From NCBI GenBank assembly GCA_030949405.1, contig JAUZSN010000002.1, positions 2,156,553 through 2,220,552 on the forward strand: a DNA stretch of 64,000 nt, given 5' to 3'. The number at the start of each line of letters is the position of its first letter. Within the stretch, counting starts at the first letter, position 1. Shown here piece by piece: positions 17,378 through 28,085 of this stretch. Under the pieces are notes generated by a model that was not told where the DNA came from, ran no database searches, and was given only the letters and a program-made list of their open reading frames with translations. Made by a program: the position numbers and the translations under genes. The stretch comes from Methylococcales bacterium (lineage in GTDB: Bacteria > Pseudomonadota > Gammaproteobacteria > Methylococcales > Methylomonadaceae).

Positions 17378-19462
17378 TTATTTTTTATCGTTACGTTCTC
17401 TAACTTCTTTAATTACGTCTTCTGAAATATTTTTAGGACACGGTAAGTAATGTGAAAATTCCATTGAAAACTGACCGCGACCTGAAGTCATGGTACGTAA
17501 GTCGCCAATGTAACCAAACATTTCACTTAGAGGAACGTCGGCTTTAATGCGAACACCTGTGACATTCGCTTCTTGTGATTTAATCATTCCACGACGACGG
17601 TTTAAATCACCAATCACATCACCGACATGATCTTCAGGTGTGAAAACATCAACTTTCATAATCGGCTCAATTAACTGAGGCCCTGCTTTTGGAAGTGATT
17701 GTCTGTAAGCGGCTTTTGCGGCAATTTCAAAGGCAACGGCTGAGGAGTCAACGGCATGAAACGCGCCATCTAATAAGGTCACTTTGAAATCTAAACAAGG
17801 GAAACCTGCTAAGACACCTTGGTGAATACTATTTTTAAATCCTTTTTCAACCGCAGGCCAAAATTCTCTAGGAACGTTACCGCCCGTGACTTTTGATTCA
17901 AATATAAAACCCGTACCTGGCTCACCTGGCTCAATCATATAATCAATTTTACCAAATTGACCCGATCCACCTGATTGTTTTTTATGTGTGTAGCTGTCTT
18001 CAATGACTTTAGTAATCGTTTCGCGATACGCAACTTGAGGCTTACCAACTTCAACATTAATGCCATGAGTCCGTTTTAGAATATCAACTTTAATATCTAA
18101 ATGTAATTCACCCATGCCTTTAAGAATGGTTTCACCACTGTCTTCATCCGTTTCTACCCGAAAAGAAGGATCTTCTGCAATCATTTTACCAATCGCAATC
18201 CCCATTTTTTCAGAACCCGCTTTATCAGTAGGGGCGACTGCAATTGAGATAACAGGATCTGGGAAGACCATAGGCTCTAAGGTTGCTGGCGACTTAGGGT
18301 CACATAAGGTATGCCCTGTTTGTACATTTTTCATGCCAACAATAGCGATAATATCACCCGCTTGCGCACTGTCTAGCTCGATACGCTCATCGGCGTGCAT
18401 TTCAACCATTCGGCCTACGCGCTCAGTTTTGCCAGTATAGCTATTTAGAATGGTATCGCCTTTATTCAATTTACCTGAATAGATACGGATAAAGGTTAAC
18501 GCACCGTAACGATCATCCATAATTTTGAACGCTAACGCACGGAACGGGTTTTCAATATCAACAATCGCAAATTTACCTGTTTCTTCACCTTCATCATCGA
18601 CTTCAGGTTGAGGTTTAACTTCTGTTGGCGACGGTAGATAATCAATAATCCCATTTAAGACTAATTGAATCCCTTTATTTTTAAAAGCAGACCCGCAATA
18701 GGTTGGGAAGAAATTAAGATTAATCGTCCCTTTACGGATACACGCCTGAATCATGTCCATAGAAGGTTCTTCACCGTCCAGATACATTTCCAAAGCCTCA
18801 TCACTCTGCTCAACAGCCGTTTCGATAAGTTTTTCACGCCATTCTTCAACGGTGTCCACCATATCAGCGGGAACGTCTTGAAGTTCATAATTAACTGGGT
18901 CACCTGAGTTATCCCACACCCATGCTTTACGGGTTAATAAATCAACGACACCGATAAAATCATCTTCTGTACCAATCGGTAATACCATGACTAAAGGATT
19001 TGCACCCAGTACCTCTTTAACTTGCTTGGTCACGCGATAAAAATCAGCGCCTAAACGGTCGAGTTTATTAATAAAAATAACCCGCGCCACTTCGGAGTCA
19101 TTTGCATAACGCCAGTTAGTTTCAGACTGAGGTTCAACACCACCTGAACCACAAAATACACCGACACCGCCATCAAGAACTTTTAATGAACGATAAACTT
19201 CAATGGTAAAGTCAACGTGTCCTGGGGTATCAATAATATTAAAACGATGATCGTTCCAGAAACATGACGTTGCAGCAGATTGAATGGTAATCCCACGCTC
19301 TTGCTCTTGTTCCATGAAGTCAGTCGTTGCCGCCCCATCATGTACTTCGCCAAGCTTATGAATTTTACCTGTAAGCTTTAAAATACGTTCAGTGGTGGTG
19401 GTTTTACCCGCATCAACGTGCGCGAAAATACCAATGTTTCTATAAAGGGATAAATCTGTCAT
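17378..19462 (-). CDS. fusA: Translation elongation factor G (type 2-like copy)
   Basis: A 694-residue EF-G, the GTPase that translocates tRNA and mRNA. GTP-binding motifs are [22 protein letters not shown] and NKLDR. The G domain carries [17 protein letters not shown] and NKLDR where the ribosomal-operon EF-G typically has AVGGVQPQSETVWRQA-type sequence and NKMDR, which points to the FusA2 branch. It stands alone between minC and a broken RND gene, not with rpsL, rpsG and tuf. A second, housekeeping fusA is therefore likely elsewhere. Confidence 0.9.
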   Translation of the reverse strand: MTDLSLYRNIGIFAHVDAGKTTTTERILKLTGKIHKLGEVHDGAATTDFMEQEQERGITIQSAATSCFWNDHRFNIIDTPGHVDFTIEVYRSLKVLDGGVGVFCGSGGVEPQSETNWRYANDSEVARVIFINKLDRLGADFYRVTKQVKEVLGANPLVMVLPIGTEDDFIGVVDLLTRKAWVWDNSGDPVNYELQDVPADMVDTVEEWREKLIETAVEQSDEALEMYLDGEEPSMDMIQACIRKGTINLNFFPTYCGSAFKNKGIQLVLNGIIDYLPSPTEVKPQPEVDDEGEETGKFAIVDIENPFRALAFKIMDDRYGALTFIRIYSGKLNKGDTILNSYTGKTERVGRMVEMHADERIELDSAQAGDIIAIVGMKNVQTGHTLCDPKSPATLEPMVFPDPVISIAVAPTDKAGSEKMGIAIGKMIAEDPSFRVETDEDSGETILKGMGELHLDIKVDILKRTHGINVEVGKPQVAYRETITKVIEDSYTHKKQSGGSGQFGKIDYMIEPGEPGTGFIFESKVTGGNVPREFWPAVEKGFKNSIHQGVLAGFPCLDFKVTLLDGAFHAVDSSAVAFEIAAKAAYRQSLPKAGPQLIEPIMKVDVFTPEDHVGDVIGDLNRRRGMIKSQEANVTGVRIKADVPLSEMFGYIGDLRTMTSGRGQFSMEFSHYLPCPKNISEDVIKEVRERNDKK

Positions 19463-19709
19463 GGTTATACTCTAAAAATGGTGTATAAAAAACGTTTGGG
19501 ATAACTCTTAAGTTTGAAGGTAAGAGGACTTATACAGGATTAATGAATACAATCCTGAAATTTAACCGACTAATATACCACAAAATAAAGAGGAGGTAGG
19601 GTTCTAATAGGTTGATTTTAGGTTAATTAAAAAATAAAGATTAAAATACATGATGTTAAATGACGACTTTGTCTGATTTATTTATTTGAGCGATTAAAAT
19701 TAGGGATAT

Positions 19710-21289
19710 TTATAGCTCCATTTGAGTTCGTTCTAATAAACGCTGGGCTAAAATTTTACTAATATTACTATTTAATTTGGCATGAAGGCGGGGGTAAAAG
19801 CGCATACTGGATTGTACCTGTTGCTGATTAAGCATAATAACCTGCAATACAGGGCCATTTTCAGGAACTCTTACGGTTGCGGTACGTTTAACATTGCCCG
19901 CATAACCCGCTTCACCAAAAACTTCTCCCCAGCATAAATGGGCAATGGATATTTCAGTTTTAACCTTATACAGTACAATTTCAGCGTTGCCCGCAATAAC
20001 AATAAATAATTTATCCCCTAAGTCGCCTTGTTGAATGACAATCTCGCCAGATTGATATTCACGCACTTGTGATAATAGAATCACGCGTTTTATTTGAAAA
20101 GGAGACATGTCTGAAAAAATGTCACTTTTTGTGAAAACCTGTTGTACATTAAGGGTCATAACATCCCATAAACTGACCAAACGAATTCGTTTAAATAATA
20201 TGGGAGTGATAAGTAAGTCACTAAACATCGCGCCTATCATGGTTAAGGCCGATAATAATCCAAATTGGGCAATAATATTAAATTGTGAGGCATTTAAGAT
20301 TAAAAAACCTGATGCAAGTGCCAATGAGGTTGAAATAACAGGGATGGCTTCAGTTCTAACGGCTCGCCTTGCTGCGGCAATTTGATTTCCATCAATACGA
20401 CACTCTCCCCCACTAAAGCAGGAAGAATGGCCGTTAATAAATTAAGGGGTATCCCATAAAATCCTAAAAAACCTAATGCCCAAAGGATACTCAGTGCGGA
20501 GGTGACTAGCGGTAAGATTGCGGCCATCGGTGTTCGTAACATACAAACAATACTAATAATTAACACTAAAATGGCTAAGGGCGTAATCGTGGTTAAATCT
20601 GAAAAAATACCCCGTTCAAACTCAACATTAATACGCGGATTCCCCATTTGAAAAACATTATCAAAGGTTTTTTCTAAGGGTTTAATTGCTTGTTGAATAC
20701 TTTCATACGCGTTACGATTAAACTCAGGTTCGTTAAAGGTGGGGCGCAGGGTCACAATAAGGGCGGCTTTTTTTCCATCGTCTGAAAGATACGTTCCTCT
20801 AATTAAGGGGCTATAGAGCGCATTATCTTTAATGATCGCAAGGTCTTCTTGAGTTTGAGGCGGGGTTGAAACTAAAGGATCAATCTTCAATCCCTTATGG
20901 GTATTACGAATAGTTAAGGTTGTGGCTAAGGTTTCAACGTTTTCAACAATTTCTAGGTTTTGTAAGGTATTGGTTACTTCGTTAAGTATTTTTAATTTTT
21001 CAATCGTAAATAAATTATCCGCTTGATAATGAATTAATACTAAATTATCTGAGCCAAAGTCTTTAATAACCTGATTATAAACAGGGATCATGGGATCATT
21101 GTTACTCAACATACTATCGTAACTGGTATCTAACGTTAGATTCAGTAAACCGACCCCGCTTATCAGTGAAATAAACAGGATAAATAAAAAACTAATGAGG
21201 GGTTTTCGCGCCCCAAATGTCATTATTTGTTCAATAAAAACCAGTGAATGTTCACCCGTTTTTTCGGGTTCATGCTTATGAGGGTTCAC
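19710..21289 (-). pseudogene. RND/MMPL-family exporter with cNMP-binding tail, frameshifted
   Basis: Two frames on the minus strand belong to one protein. The first (from 21289) gives TM1, a periplasmic loop with LDTSYDSMLSNNDPM, and TM2-4 up to LTAILPALVGES. The second joins at about 20370 (IAAARRAVRTEAIPVISTSL) and gives the last two membrane segments plus a C-terminal cyclic-nucleotide-binding domain (SGEIVIQQGDLGDKLFIVIAG, FGEAGYAG). The joint is a frameshift, probably with a short deletion, because the usual sequence between the two motifs is missing. Either a real pseudogene or an assembly error. RND-cNMP fusions are thought to export lipids or hydrophobic compounds. Confidence 0.65.
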
Positions 21290-21445
21290 GCGTTGGCCTG
21301 CGTTATAAAAAATAGCGGTTTTATTATTAGTTTGATTATCTAAGGTTAGGCAACGGGATGAAAAACGTATTTTTTATTTTTTAACGATTATATTTATAAA
21401 TAAGGTTTAACTCACGAGCTGCAGTTATATTTTTTGATGTGAACA

Positions 21446-22237
21446 CTAAATTTTAGCAGAGACCTTAATGATTTCAAAGGTTGCTGGAATTTTATGACTT
21501 GAGTGCAATGATTCATAATGATGAATCATGGCCTGCATCTTAGACTTGCCTGTCATATTATGATTACGTCCCGCCATGACATTATGTGCGCCAATGCCTT
21601 TTAACTCACGCATTAAAGCGATGACCGAGGCATAATAAGGGCGATGAATTTTTTCAGTGATGATAATATTTTTATAGCCCGCGTATTTTAAAGCGTCGTA
21701 AATTTGAGCGGTATTATAAAATTCATTCACATGGCTAAAACGATCAACATTGGCCCACGCTGTTTTTAATTCGTGTAATGTTTGACTGCCAAAGGTAGAA
21801 AAGATCAGCGAACCTGTTGGTTTTAAAACTCGTTTCATTTCTTCAAAAACAGCGGATAGGTTTTGACACCATTGTAAGGCCACATTAGAAAAAAGCGTGT
21901 CAACGGAGTTTGCTTGTAAGGGTAAATTTTCGGCATCGGCACATAAATAAGTCAATTTTTCCATACGATATTTAGCTCGGGTAGCTTCCACCATTGGGAA
22001 GGCTAAGTCTAACGCGATTATTTGTTGATAGCCTGATAAGGCTAATAATTCGCCTGTTAAAAAACCCGTACCACAGCCGACATCTAAAATCGTTCCCGTT
22101 AAATCCTTCGCACTGACTTCACTTAATAAATCGTGTCCCACCTGTCGTTGTAACGCGGCCATTGCATCATAAGAATGAGCGGCTTTGGCAAAGGCTTGTC
22201 GAATATTTTTTTTATCTAAATGTGACTCAGCTAACAT
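21446..22237 (-). CDS. bioC: Malonyl-ACP O-methyltransferase BioC
   Basis: 263 residues. SAM-binding motif I is ILDVGCGTGFLTGELL, followed by IALDLAFPMVEATRAKY; SNVALQWCQ is the BioC-typical post-II motif. It methylates malonyl-ACP to disguise it for the fatty acid cycle that builds pimeloyl-ACP. It overlaps bioH by 11 bp and is the last gene of bioB-bioF-bioH-bioC. Confidence 0.92.
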   Translation of the reverse strand: MLAESHLDKKNIRQAFAKAAHSYDAMAALQRQVGHDLLSEVSAKDLTGTILDVGCGTGFLTGELLALSGYQQIIALDLAFPMVEATRAKYRMEKLTYLCADAENLPLQANSVDTLFSNVALQWCQNLSAVFEEMKRVLKPTGSLIFSTFGSQTLHELKTAWANVDRFSHVNEFYNTAQIYDALKYAGYKNIIITEKIHRPYYASVIALMRELKGIGAHNVMAGRNHNMTGKSKMQAMIHHYESLHSSHKIPATFEIIKVSAKI

Positions 22238-23003
22238 GCGTATTTTCCATAAAAGTGGTTAGTAAACTAAGTAATTCATTTTCATGTGATAAAAAAGGAA
22301 CATGACCTGATTTTTTTAAAATATGTAAGGATAAAGTCGGCTGTAACGCTTGCATTTGTTGACCGATGGCAACAGGGATTAACGTATCTCGATCACCTAA
22401 AATTGCCATCACAGGGCAATTTAAAGAAGCGAGGGCAGGGCGTAAATCCTGCTTTTCTAAAATAAGTAAACCTTGCTCTAAAGCGGATTTCGGGGTTACA
22501 GGCGTTTCTTGTAATGCGAGGGTTAAGGTCTTAACTAAAGTCTTATACGTGGGTAATCCTAAAATCTGTAAGGATAAAAAACGTACTAAAGTCGCTTGGC
22601 AATCGTTCATTAAATTATGAGCAAAGCGGTGTAATAAGGTTAATTCCATTCCTGCCCACCGTTCATTTTTTACAAAACAGGGATTACCTGTTAGCAAGAC
22701 TAATTGTTTCACTTTATCAGGAAAACGGTGGTTTAAATCTAAGGCAATGGTTGCGCCTAATGACCAGCCTAAAACGGTACAGGGTTCTTTAGGAAAGGCT
22801 TCCACTAATGCCGCGCTAATTTTATCTAATTGAAAGTTAGGGAGTGAGTCACTGCGCCCATGTGACGGTAAATCCAGACAAATGACCTGATAATTTTGAG
22901 CTAACTTTTGAGCAAAATTACGCCAAATTCCTGTGTGCATTGCCCAACCATGCAGCAAAACAATAGGATCCCCTTTTCCATAAATTTCTTTATGTATTTT
23001 CAT
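22227..23003 (-). CDS. bioH: Pimeloyl-ACP methyl ester carboxylesterase BioH
   Basis: 258 residues, alpha/beta hydrolase. LLHGWAMHTGIWRNF near residue 16, the nucleophile Ser81 in GWSLG, Asp in LGDRDTLIP and His in KKSGHVPFLS. It ends the pimelate phase by cleaving the methyl ester. It overlaps bioF by 4 bp and bioC by 11 bp. Confidence 0.93.
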   Translation of the reverse strand: MKIHKEIYGKGDPIVLLHGWAMHTGIWRNFAQKLAQNYQVICLDLPSHGRSDSLPNFQLDKISAALVEAFPKEPCTVLGWSLGATIALDLNHRFPDKVKQLVLLTGNPCFVKNERWAGMELTLLHRFAHNLMNDCQATLVRFLSLQILGLPTYKTLVKTLTLALQETPVTPKSALEQGLLILEKQDLRPALASLNCPVMAILGDRDTLIPVAIGQQMQALQPTLSLHILKKSGHVPFLSHENELLSLLTTFMENTHVS

Positions 23004-24157
23004 AAAATTGATTTCTCTAACGCATTCAATAAAGAGGTGACATTCTTTTTTTGATGATTGGCAGAAAAAGTGACTCGTAATCGTGCCTGCCCTTTAGCGA
23101 CGGTTGGCGGTCTAATAGCGGTTACTAAAATTCCCAAATCTAATAAGTGTTGGCTGATGGCCACTGCTTTTTGAGCATCCCCCACTAAAATAGGTTGAAT
23201 AGCGGAATTTGAATTCATTAAACGTAGACCTAACTGGTTCGCTCCTTGTTTAAATTGCATTATTAAAGCCTGTAATTTCTCTCTGCGCCATGAATCATTA
23301 ATCAATAGGTTTAAGCTGGTGGAAGTCGCTGCTGCAATGGCTGCGGGGAGTGCGGTGGTATAAATATAAGGGCGAGATTTTTGAATTAAGGTTTCAATCA
23401 GAGCCTCAGAGCCCGCGACAAATGCCCCTGACGTTCCAAAGGCTTTGCCAAATGTCCCCATCAAAATAGGGACATCGGTTTGAGTTAATTCACATTGTTC
23501 AACCAGTCCTCCACCTGTCTGACCTAATACGCCCAAACCATGGGCATCATCAACCATTAAAGCGGCTTCATTTTTTTTAGCCAGGCTCGCTAAGTCAACT
23601 AAAGGTGCAAGATCCCCATCCATACTAAAAACCCCATCGGTGACGAGTATTTTTTTTGCGGCGGTTGAGCGATTAAGCTTTTTTTGCAAGCTGTCTACAT
23701 CCGCATGTAAATAACGTTTAAAGGTTGCACCTGAGAATAAACCGCCATCCAATAAAGAGGCATGATTTAATTTATCTTCAAACACGTCATCGCCTCGCCC
23801 AAGTAACGCAGAAAGAACCCCTAGGTTAGCCATATAGCCTGTGGAAAATAATAAGGCGCGGTCTCGTTTTGTAAACGTGGCAAGTTCTTCTTCTAAGGTA
23901 TGATGAGCAACACTATGCCCACAAATTAAATGAGCTGAACCACTGCCGATTCCATAATGATTAGCCGCCTGTTGAAAAGCAGAAATAACCTGTGGATGAC
24001 GGGCCAGTCCTAAATAATCATTACTGCAAAAATTTAAAACGGGTCGCCCATCAATCCTAATGCTTACGTCTTGAGGCGAATCAATCACACGCCGTGAACG
24101 ATAGAGTCCTTGCTGTTTTAATCGCTCAAGTTCATTTTCTAAAGCAAACCCTTTCAT
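23000..24157 (-). CDS. bioF: 8-amino-7-oxononanoate synthase
   Basis: 385 residues, PLP-dependent alpha-oxoamine synthase. FCSNDYLGLARHP near residue 40, GSGSAHLICGH near 92, VDDAHGLGVLG, and the PLP Lys in GTFGKAFGTSGAF. It condenses pimeloyl-ACP with alanine. It starts 3 bp after bioB. Confidence 0.95.
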   Translation of the reverse strand: MKGFALENELERLKQQGLYRSRRVIDSPQDVSIRIDGRPVLNFCSNDYLGLARHPQVISAFQQAANHYGIGSGSAHLICGHSVAHHTLEEELATFTKRDRALLFSTGYMANLGVLSALLGRGDDVFEDKLNHASLLDGGLFSGATFKRYLHADVDSLQKKLNRSTAAKKILVTDGVFSMDGDLAPLVDLASLAKKNEAALMVDDAHGLGVLGQTGGGLVEQCELTQTDVPILMGTFGKAFGTSGAFVAGSEALIETLIQKSRPYIYTTALPAAIAAATSTSLNLLINDSWRREKLQALIMQFKQGANQLGLRLMNSNSAIQPILVGDAQKAVAISQHLLDLGILVTAIRPPTVAKGQARLRVTFSANHQKKNVTSLLNALEKSIL

Positions 24158-24160
24158 AAT

Positions 24161-25144
24161 TTAAGCGTAACTTGAACCACCTGAATGCAAACCTAGGCGA
24201 TCAAATAAGGTTTTATCATGATGGGTCATTGGGTTATCCGTGGTTAATAGTTTATCGCCATAAAAGATAGAATTTGCCCCTGCAAAAAAGCACAAGGCTT
24301 GCATTTCATCATTCATTTCATTACGTCCAGCGGATAGGCGAACGCGTGATTTAGGCATTAAAATACGCGCAACCGCAAGGGTACGAATAAAGGTTAAGGA
24401 ATCTAAATTTTCTGACCCCATTAACGGCGTTCCTTCGACTTGAACCAACATATTAATAGGCACACTTTCAGGATGACTGGGAAGATTGGCTAATTCAATT
24501 AATAAATTAGCACGATCCGCATCGGATTCCCCCATACCTATAATACCCCCACAACAGACATTTATGCCTGCATCGCGTACGCGCTCTAAGGTATCTAAAC
24601 GATCTTGATAGGTGCGGGTGGTAATCACTTCGGAATAATAATCTTCGGAAGTATCTAAATTATGATTGTAATAATCTAAACCGCCCTCTTTTAAAGTTTG
24701 GGTTTGTTTATCGGTTAACATCCCTAGGGTGACGCAGGTTTCCATCCCTAAGGCTTTAACGCCTTGAACCATTTCAACGACGCGTTCAACATCCTTATCT
24801 TTCGGTTGTCGCCATGCCGCCCCCATACAAAAACGGGAGGCCCCGTCTTCTTTGGCCCGCTTTGCCGCTTTTAAAACATCATCAATAGGCATTAAGGCTT
24901 CAGGTTTTAAATCGGAATCGTAACGCGCACTTTGAGGGCAATAACCACAATCTTCAGAACACGCTCCTGTTTTAATACTTAATAAACTACTAATTTGAAC
25001 TTGGTTAGGATCAAAATGGCTTCGATGAATAGAGTGTGCGTTGAATAACAAATCATTAAAAGGTAATGAAAATAAAGCCTTAACTTCATCTAAAGACCAG
25101 TCATGGCGTAAATTAATGGGCTGGGTATCAAGTGTTGCAGACAT
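24161..25144 (-). CDS. bioB: Biotin synthase
   Basis: Radical SAM enzyme that inserts sulfur into dethiobiotin. The cluster motif is C62-x3-C66-x2-C69 (CSEDCGYC), then AWRQP and the C-terminal SAGRNEM. I place the start at 25144 (MSATLDTQP), which gives 327 residues and the normal N-terminus; a longer in-frame start 87 bases upstream would add an unusual hydrophobic extension that overlaps the promoter region. bioD and bioA are not in this window. Confidence 0.95.
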   Translation of the reverse strand: MSATLDTQPINLRHDWSLDEVKALFSLPFNDLLFNAHSIHRSHFDPNQVQISSLLSIKTGACSEDCGYCPQSARYDSDLKPEALMPIDDVLKAAKRAKEDGASRFCMGAAWRQPKDKDVERVVEMVQGVKALGMETCVTLGMLTDKQTQTLKEGGLDYYNHNLDTSEDYYSEVITTRTYQDRLDTLERVRDAGINVCCGGIIGMGESDADRANLLIELANLPSHPESVPINMLVQVEGTPLMGSENLDSLTFIRTLAVARILMPKSRVRLSAGRNEMNDEMQALCFFAGANSIFYGDKLLTTDNPMTHHDKTLFDRLGLHSGGSSYA

Positions 25145-25242
25145 TAGAAGAGGCTCTCCGAGAAAAAGTGATGAAACAGTTGTCAACTTAAATGAATAAA
25201 AAAAGTAGATAATTGGATAAATATTATACAATATAAACCACT

Positions 25243-26451
25243 ATGATCGCTAAAAATACGTTAATGAAAAAATTGCCCTTTATTTTTATATTTTTATTTT
25301 TAATTCAGTCGAACGCAGAAGCTTTTGAGTATTCGGGTTCTATAGGCATTGAAAGTCTGGGGTTTTTAAATAATCCTTTAGATTCTGAGCAGCATAATCA
25401 CACGTTATCGGCCGTCAGTGAAATTGAGCTTTATCATGAATGGGATAAGGGGCGGCAAAGCATCGCTTTTGTGCCTTTTTATCGCTATTCTCAGCATGAT
25501 AGTCGACGGACACATTTTGATATTCGAGAATTAACGTGGTTGAATGCACGAACGAACTGGGAATTACGGATAGGGATTCGTAAAGTGTTTTGGGGGGTTT
25601 CGGAAGGGCAGCATTTAGTGGATATTATTAATCAAACGGATGCGGTTGAAAATACGGATACGGAAGATAAGCTGGGGCAACCGATGATTAATTTAGCGAT
25701 TATTCAGGATTGGGGGACGTTAGATTTATTTTTTTTAACAGGATTTAGAGAGCGTACTTTTGCAGGTAATGAAGGGCGATTGCGTAGTTTTCCCGCGGTG
25801 GATGTGGGTGAGGCGCGTTATGAAAAACACGGAGCTGAAAAACATTTAGGCTATGCCGCTCGCTGGTCCCATACATTAGGTGATTGGGATTTAGGGGTAT
25901 CACATTTTTATGGCATGAGCCGAGAGCCTACGTTATTAGCGGAAATATTACCCACGGGAAATTTAAGATTGATTCCTTATTATGAAATGATTCATCAGTC
26001 AGCGATTGATGTTCAGGTAACCAAAGGTGATTGGTTGTGGAAATTGGAATCTATTGTTCGTTCAGGGCAAGGGAAAACGTTTTTTGCGAGTACGGTGGGG
26101 TTTGAATACACGTTATATAATGTATTTGAAACGGGGTTCGATGTGGGTTGGGTGGCCGAGTATTTGTACGATGGACGAGGCGATAATGCGCCGACAACGA
26201 CCGAAGATGATTTTTTAGCGGCGATGCGTTTTTCATTTAATGATATTCAAAGTACTCAAATTTTAGCGGGGATTCTTTTTGATCGAGAGTCGAATGAGAA
26301 GTTTTATAATATTGAAGCCAGTCGGCGTTTAGGGGATGCGTTTAAGATAGAGCTTGAAGCGCGTTTTTTTAGTGGCGCAAGGGTTAATGATGTGTCTTAT
26401 TTTTTGAGAAAAGACCATCATATTCGTGCTGAGTTAAGTTATCATTTTTGA
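25243..26451 (+). CDS. Predicted outer-membrane beta-barrel protein, unknown substrate
   Basis: 402 residues. An N-terminal signal peptide (LPFIFIFLFLIQSNAEA) is followed by alternating hydrophobic-polar strands throughout and a terminal Phe (LSYHF), the usual outer-membrane insertion signal. It resembles DUF1302-like or alginate-export-like barrels but I cannot name the family firmly. A second ATG at 25264 (MKKLPF) would start the signal peptide more conventionally. It is divergent from bioB with about 100 bp between, so the two share a regulatory region; co-regulation by biotin is only a guess. Confidence 0.65.
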   Translation: MIAKNTLMKKLPFIFIFLFLIQSNAEAFEYSGSIGIESLGFLNNPLDSEQHNHTLSAVSEIELYHEWDKGRQSIAFVPFYRYSQHDSRRTHFDIRELTWLNARTNWELRIGIRKVFWGVSEGQHLVDIINQTDAVENTDTEDKLGQPMINLAIIQDWGTLDLFFLTGFRERTFAGNEGRLRSFPAVDVGEARYEKHGAEKHLGYAARWSHTLGDWDLGVSHFYGMSREPTLLAEILPTGNLRLIPYYEMIHQSAIDVQVTKGDWLWKLESIVRSGQGKTFFASTVGFEYTLYNVFETGFDVGWVAEYLYDGRGDNAPTTTEDDFLAAMRFSFNDIQSTQILAGILFDRESNEKFYNIEASRRLGDAFKIELEARFFSGARVNDVSYFLRKDHHIRAELSYHF

Positions 26452-26507
26452 GTGGGTTATGTAGAGGGAAAATAGAGTGTTAACTATTATTCCCTCTGTA
26501 ATACCAT

Positions 26508-27359
26508 TTATGTAGTTGATTGTGATAATTTTAGACAGCTTTCATAAGGAACGTTAGCCAGCTTTCCTAACATTTCAATCGTCCCTAATTGTATTAAGGT
26601 TCTAATAGCTTGATGAACGCCTTCGCTACGATCAAATGAAAAATCAAAAAATACCCCTGCTCGTTTTAAGCGTCCACCTAGGTCACCTGCAATTCCTGCA
26701 CGATAAACGGCAATGGAATTTGAACTTCCTACACCATTAAGAATGGAAAAGTCGGCTGTATCTTCTATGTTCATGTCCATAGTAATAATTGAGGTCATAT
26801 CATCACGAGAAAAACCTATATTGCTATCTTCAAAAGCTAAACTTGCTGAGGCATTACCTGAAATAACGCCTTTATCAAGCTGACTGATTGATCCTATAAT
26901 TCTGTAATCAGGATAATGTGGCTGTTTAAGTAATCCACTAGGAAACCATTTTTGATATAAATCAATATATTTGTCAAATAATAAAGGATCACCCCCTGCA
27001 ATAGCCATGTTATCTGAAAACTGATTAATAGTTGGAGCTGAAGGCACTACAATAAATTTAATTTTTTTACTTCTTAATTGACTGATAGTACTAATCAACA
27101 TATCACGACCACTGAGTAAACTTAAATCGCGCCCTGCATGATTTGGAATACCATTTGAGGTAATAGTAATAACCTCTCCCTTATAATCTTTACGTAATAA
27201 CTCACGAAAACATTCTAAGGACTTTTCAAAGCGAGTAATATTTCTAACAGGGGGAAGCACCGTTTGATATAAATCAAATACCTCATTAGTATGCGTTGAG
27301 CAACCACTTAAGACGTTAAAAAGTAAAAGTATTGAGGTTATTAGGAGTTTATTTTTCAT
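26508..27359 (-). CDS. CsgG/HfaB-like outer-membrane lipoprotein
   Basis: 283 residues. Lipoprotein signal with lipobox LSGC at about residues 17-20. The body resembles CsgG-type secretion-pore lipoproteins: PPVRNITRFEKSLECF near the start, AGDLGGRLKRAGVFFDFS near residue 225, and HQAIRTLIQLGTIEMLGKLA near the end, the helix where CsgG relatives have a VQxLIExGAIxLL-like stretch. CsgG forms the pore that exports curli subunits. It lies 12 bp after a small secreted protein on the same strand, and two secreted repeat proteins that could be export substrates lie upstream. The family call is moderate. Confidence 0.6.
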   Translation of the reverse strand: MKNKLLITSILLLFNVLSGCSTHTNEVFDLYQTVLPPVRNITRFEKSLECFRELLRKDYKGEVITITSNGIPNHAGRDLSLLSGRDMLISTISQLRSKKIKFIVVPSAPTINQFSDNMAIAGGDPLLFDKYIDLYQKWFPSGLLKQPHYPDYRIIGSISQLDKGVISGNASASLAFEDSNIGFSRDDMTSIITMDMNIEDTADFSILNGVGSSNSIAVYRAGIAGDLGGRLKRAGVFFDFSFDRSEGVHQAIRTLIQLGTIEMLGKLANVPYESCLKLSQSTT

Positions 27360-27371
27360 AGTAATTTTTTA

Positions 27372-27680
27372 TTATCGACAACGAAAGCAAATATTTACAA
27401 TATCTCCACCAACAACAGTAACTACCTCATCTGGTACATCATTTACATCACTAAAACTATTAATTATTTGACTGCCATTGTCTTCTTTAGTCCCATTTTT
27501 TTCTATATTAACTTTATCAGCATTATTATTATAATCTTTTTCTTTTTGAACATAAGATTTAGCGATATGTTTATTAACGGAAAGCCTCGTACTAGGGGAT
27601 AAATCAGTTCGTTGGTTGATATTATCAGCATAAATTTGAATGCTAAATAATAAAAGCACTCCATATAATAAAATTTTCAT
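27372..27680 (-). CDS. Small secreted protein next to the CsgG-like gene
   Basis: 102 residues with a signal peptide (MKILLYGVLLLFSIQIYA) and a polar, Asn/Lys/Asp-rich mature part ending ICFRCR with two Cys. I do not recognise the family. It probably forms an operon with the CsgG-like gene, the position that accessory factors such as CsgE or CsgF take in curli operons, but no similarity to those is visible. Confidence 0.5.
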   Translation of the reverse strand: MKILLYGVLLLFSIQIYADNINQRTDLSPSTRLSVNKHIAKSYVQKEKDYNNNADKVNIEKNGTKEDNGSQIINSFSDVNDVPDEVVTVVGGDIVNICFRCR

Positions 27681-27735
27681 TTTTTTTCCTTATTGTGATT
27701 CAAAGTAAGTATTTAAATATAAATTACCGTATATT

Positions 27736-27848
27736 GGCTACCAACTTAAGGCGGGACAGTTTTAAATCCCCAATATTTACAAAGTGAGGAAAATCAACAA
27801 TCGTGCAGTAGTTGATTTTACTGGATGTCCCGTCTTAAGTTGGTAGCC
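27736..27848. mobile_element. MITE of the 36-38 kb IS family, copy 1
   Basis: 113 bp with terminal inverted repeats GGCTACCAACTTAAG / CTTAAGTTGGTAGCC extending into CGGGACA, the same ends as the 1.7 kb IS at 36310-38012. Flanked by the 8-bp direct repeat CGTATATT (27728-27735 and 27849-27856). It has no coding capacity, so it would be mobilised in trans. Confidence 0.85.
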
Positions 27849-27935
27849 CGTATATTTTATCGACGCAAGATGTTGATTACAAATACCTTTAAAAATAAAA
27901 TCTTTTACTTAGATACTTAGAGTTGATTTAAAATT

Positions 27936-28044
27936 AGCTACCAATTTAAGATCGGATAGTCAGCGAATCTACTACTGCACGATTATTAATTTTCTTGGTT
28001 TTACAAATTAAAATATTTAAATCGCCTGTCTAAAATTGATAGCC
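27936..28044. mobile_element. Degenerate MITE copy 2 of the same family
   Basis: Ends AGCTACCAATTTAAGA and TTGATAGCC are mutated versions of the family repeats, and the interior shares CTACTGCACGATTATT with the other copies. No clear target duplication; an older insertion. Confidence 0.65.
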
Positions 28045-28085
28045 AATTAAATTTAACTACCTCATTCTATAAATAATTATAAGTT

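Larger units (their letters stand above)
27681..28085. other. Intergenic region filled by two MITE copies
   Basis: The 405 bp between the small secreted protein and the downstream repeat-protein gene contain a full 113-bp MITE (27736-27848) and an older degenerate copy (27936-28044). The promoter of the CsgG-like operon must lie here, so the insertions may affect it. No other feature seen. Confidence 0.6.

Noticed and set aside
18114..18440. Plus-strand open frame of 108 codons inside the EF-G gene
   Set aside because: Shadow of a highly conserved gene on the other strand; composition is that of the antisense frame.
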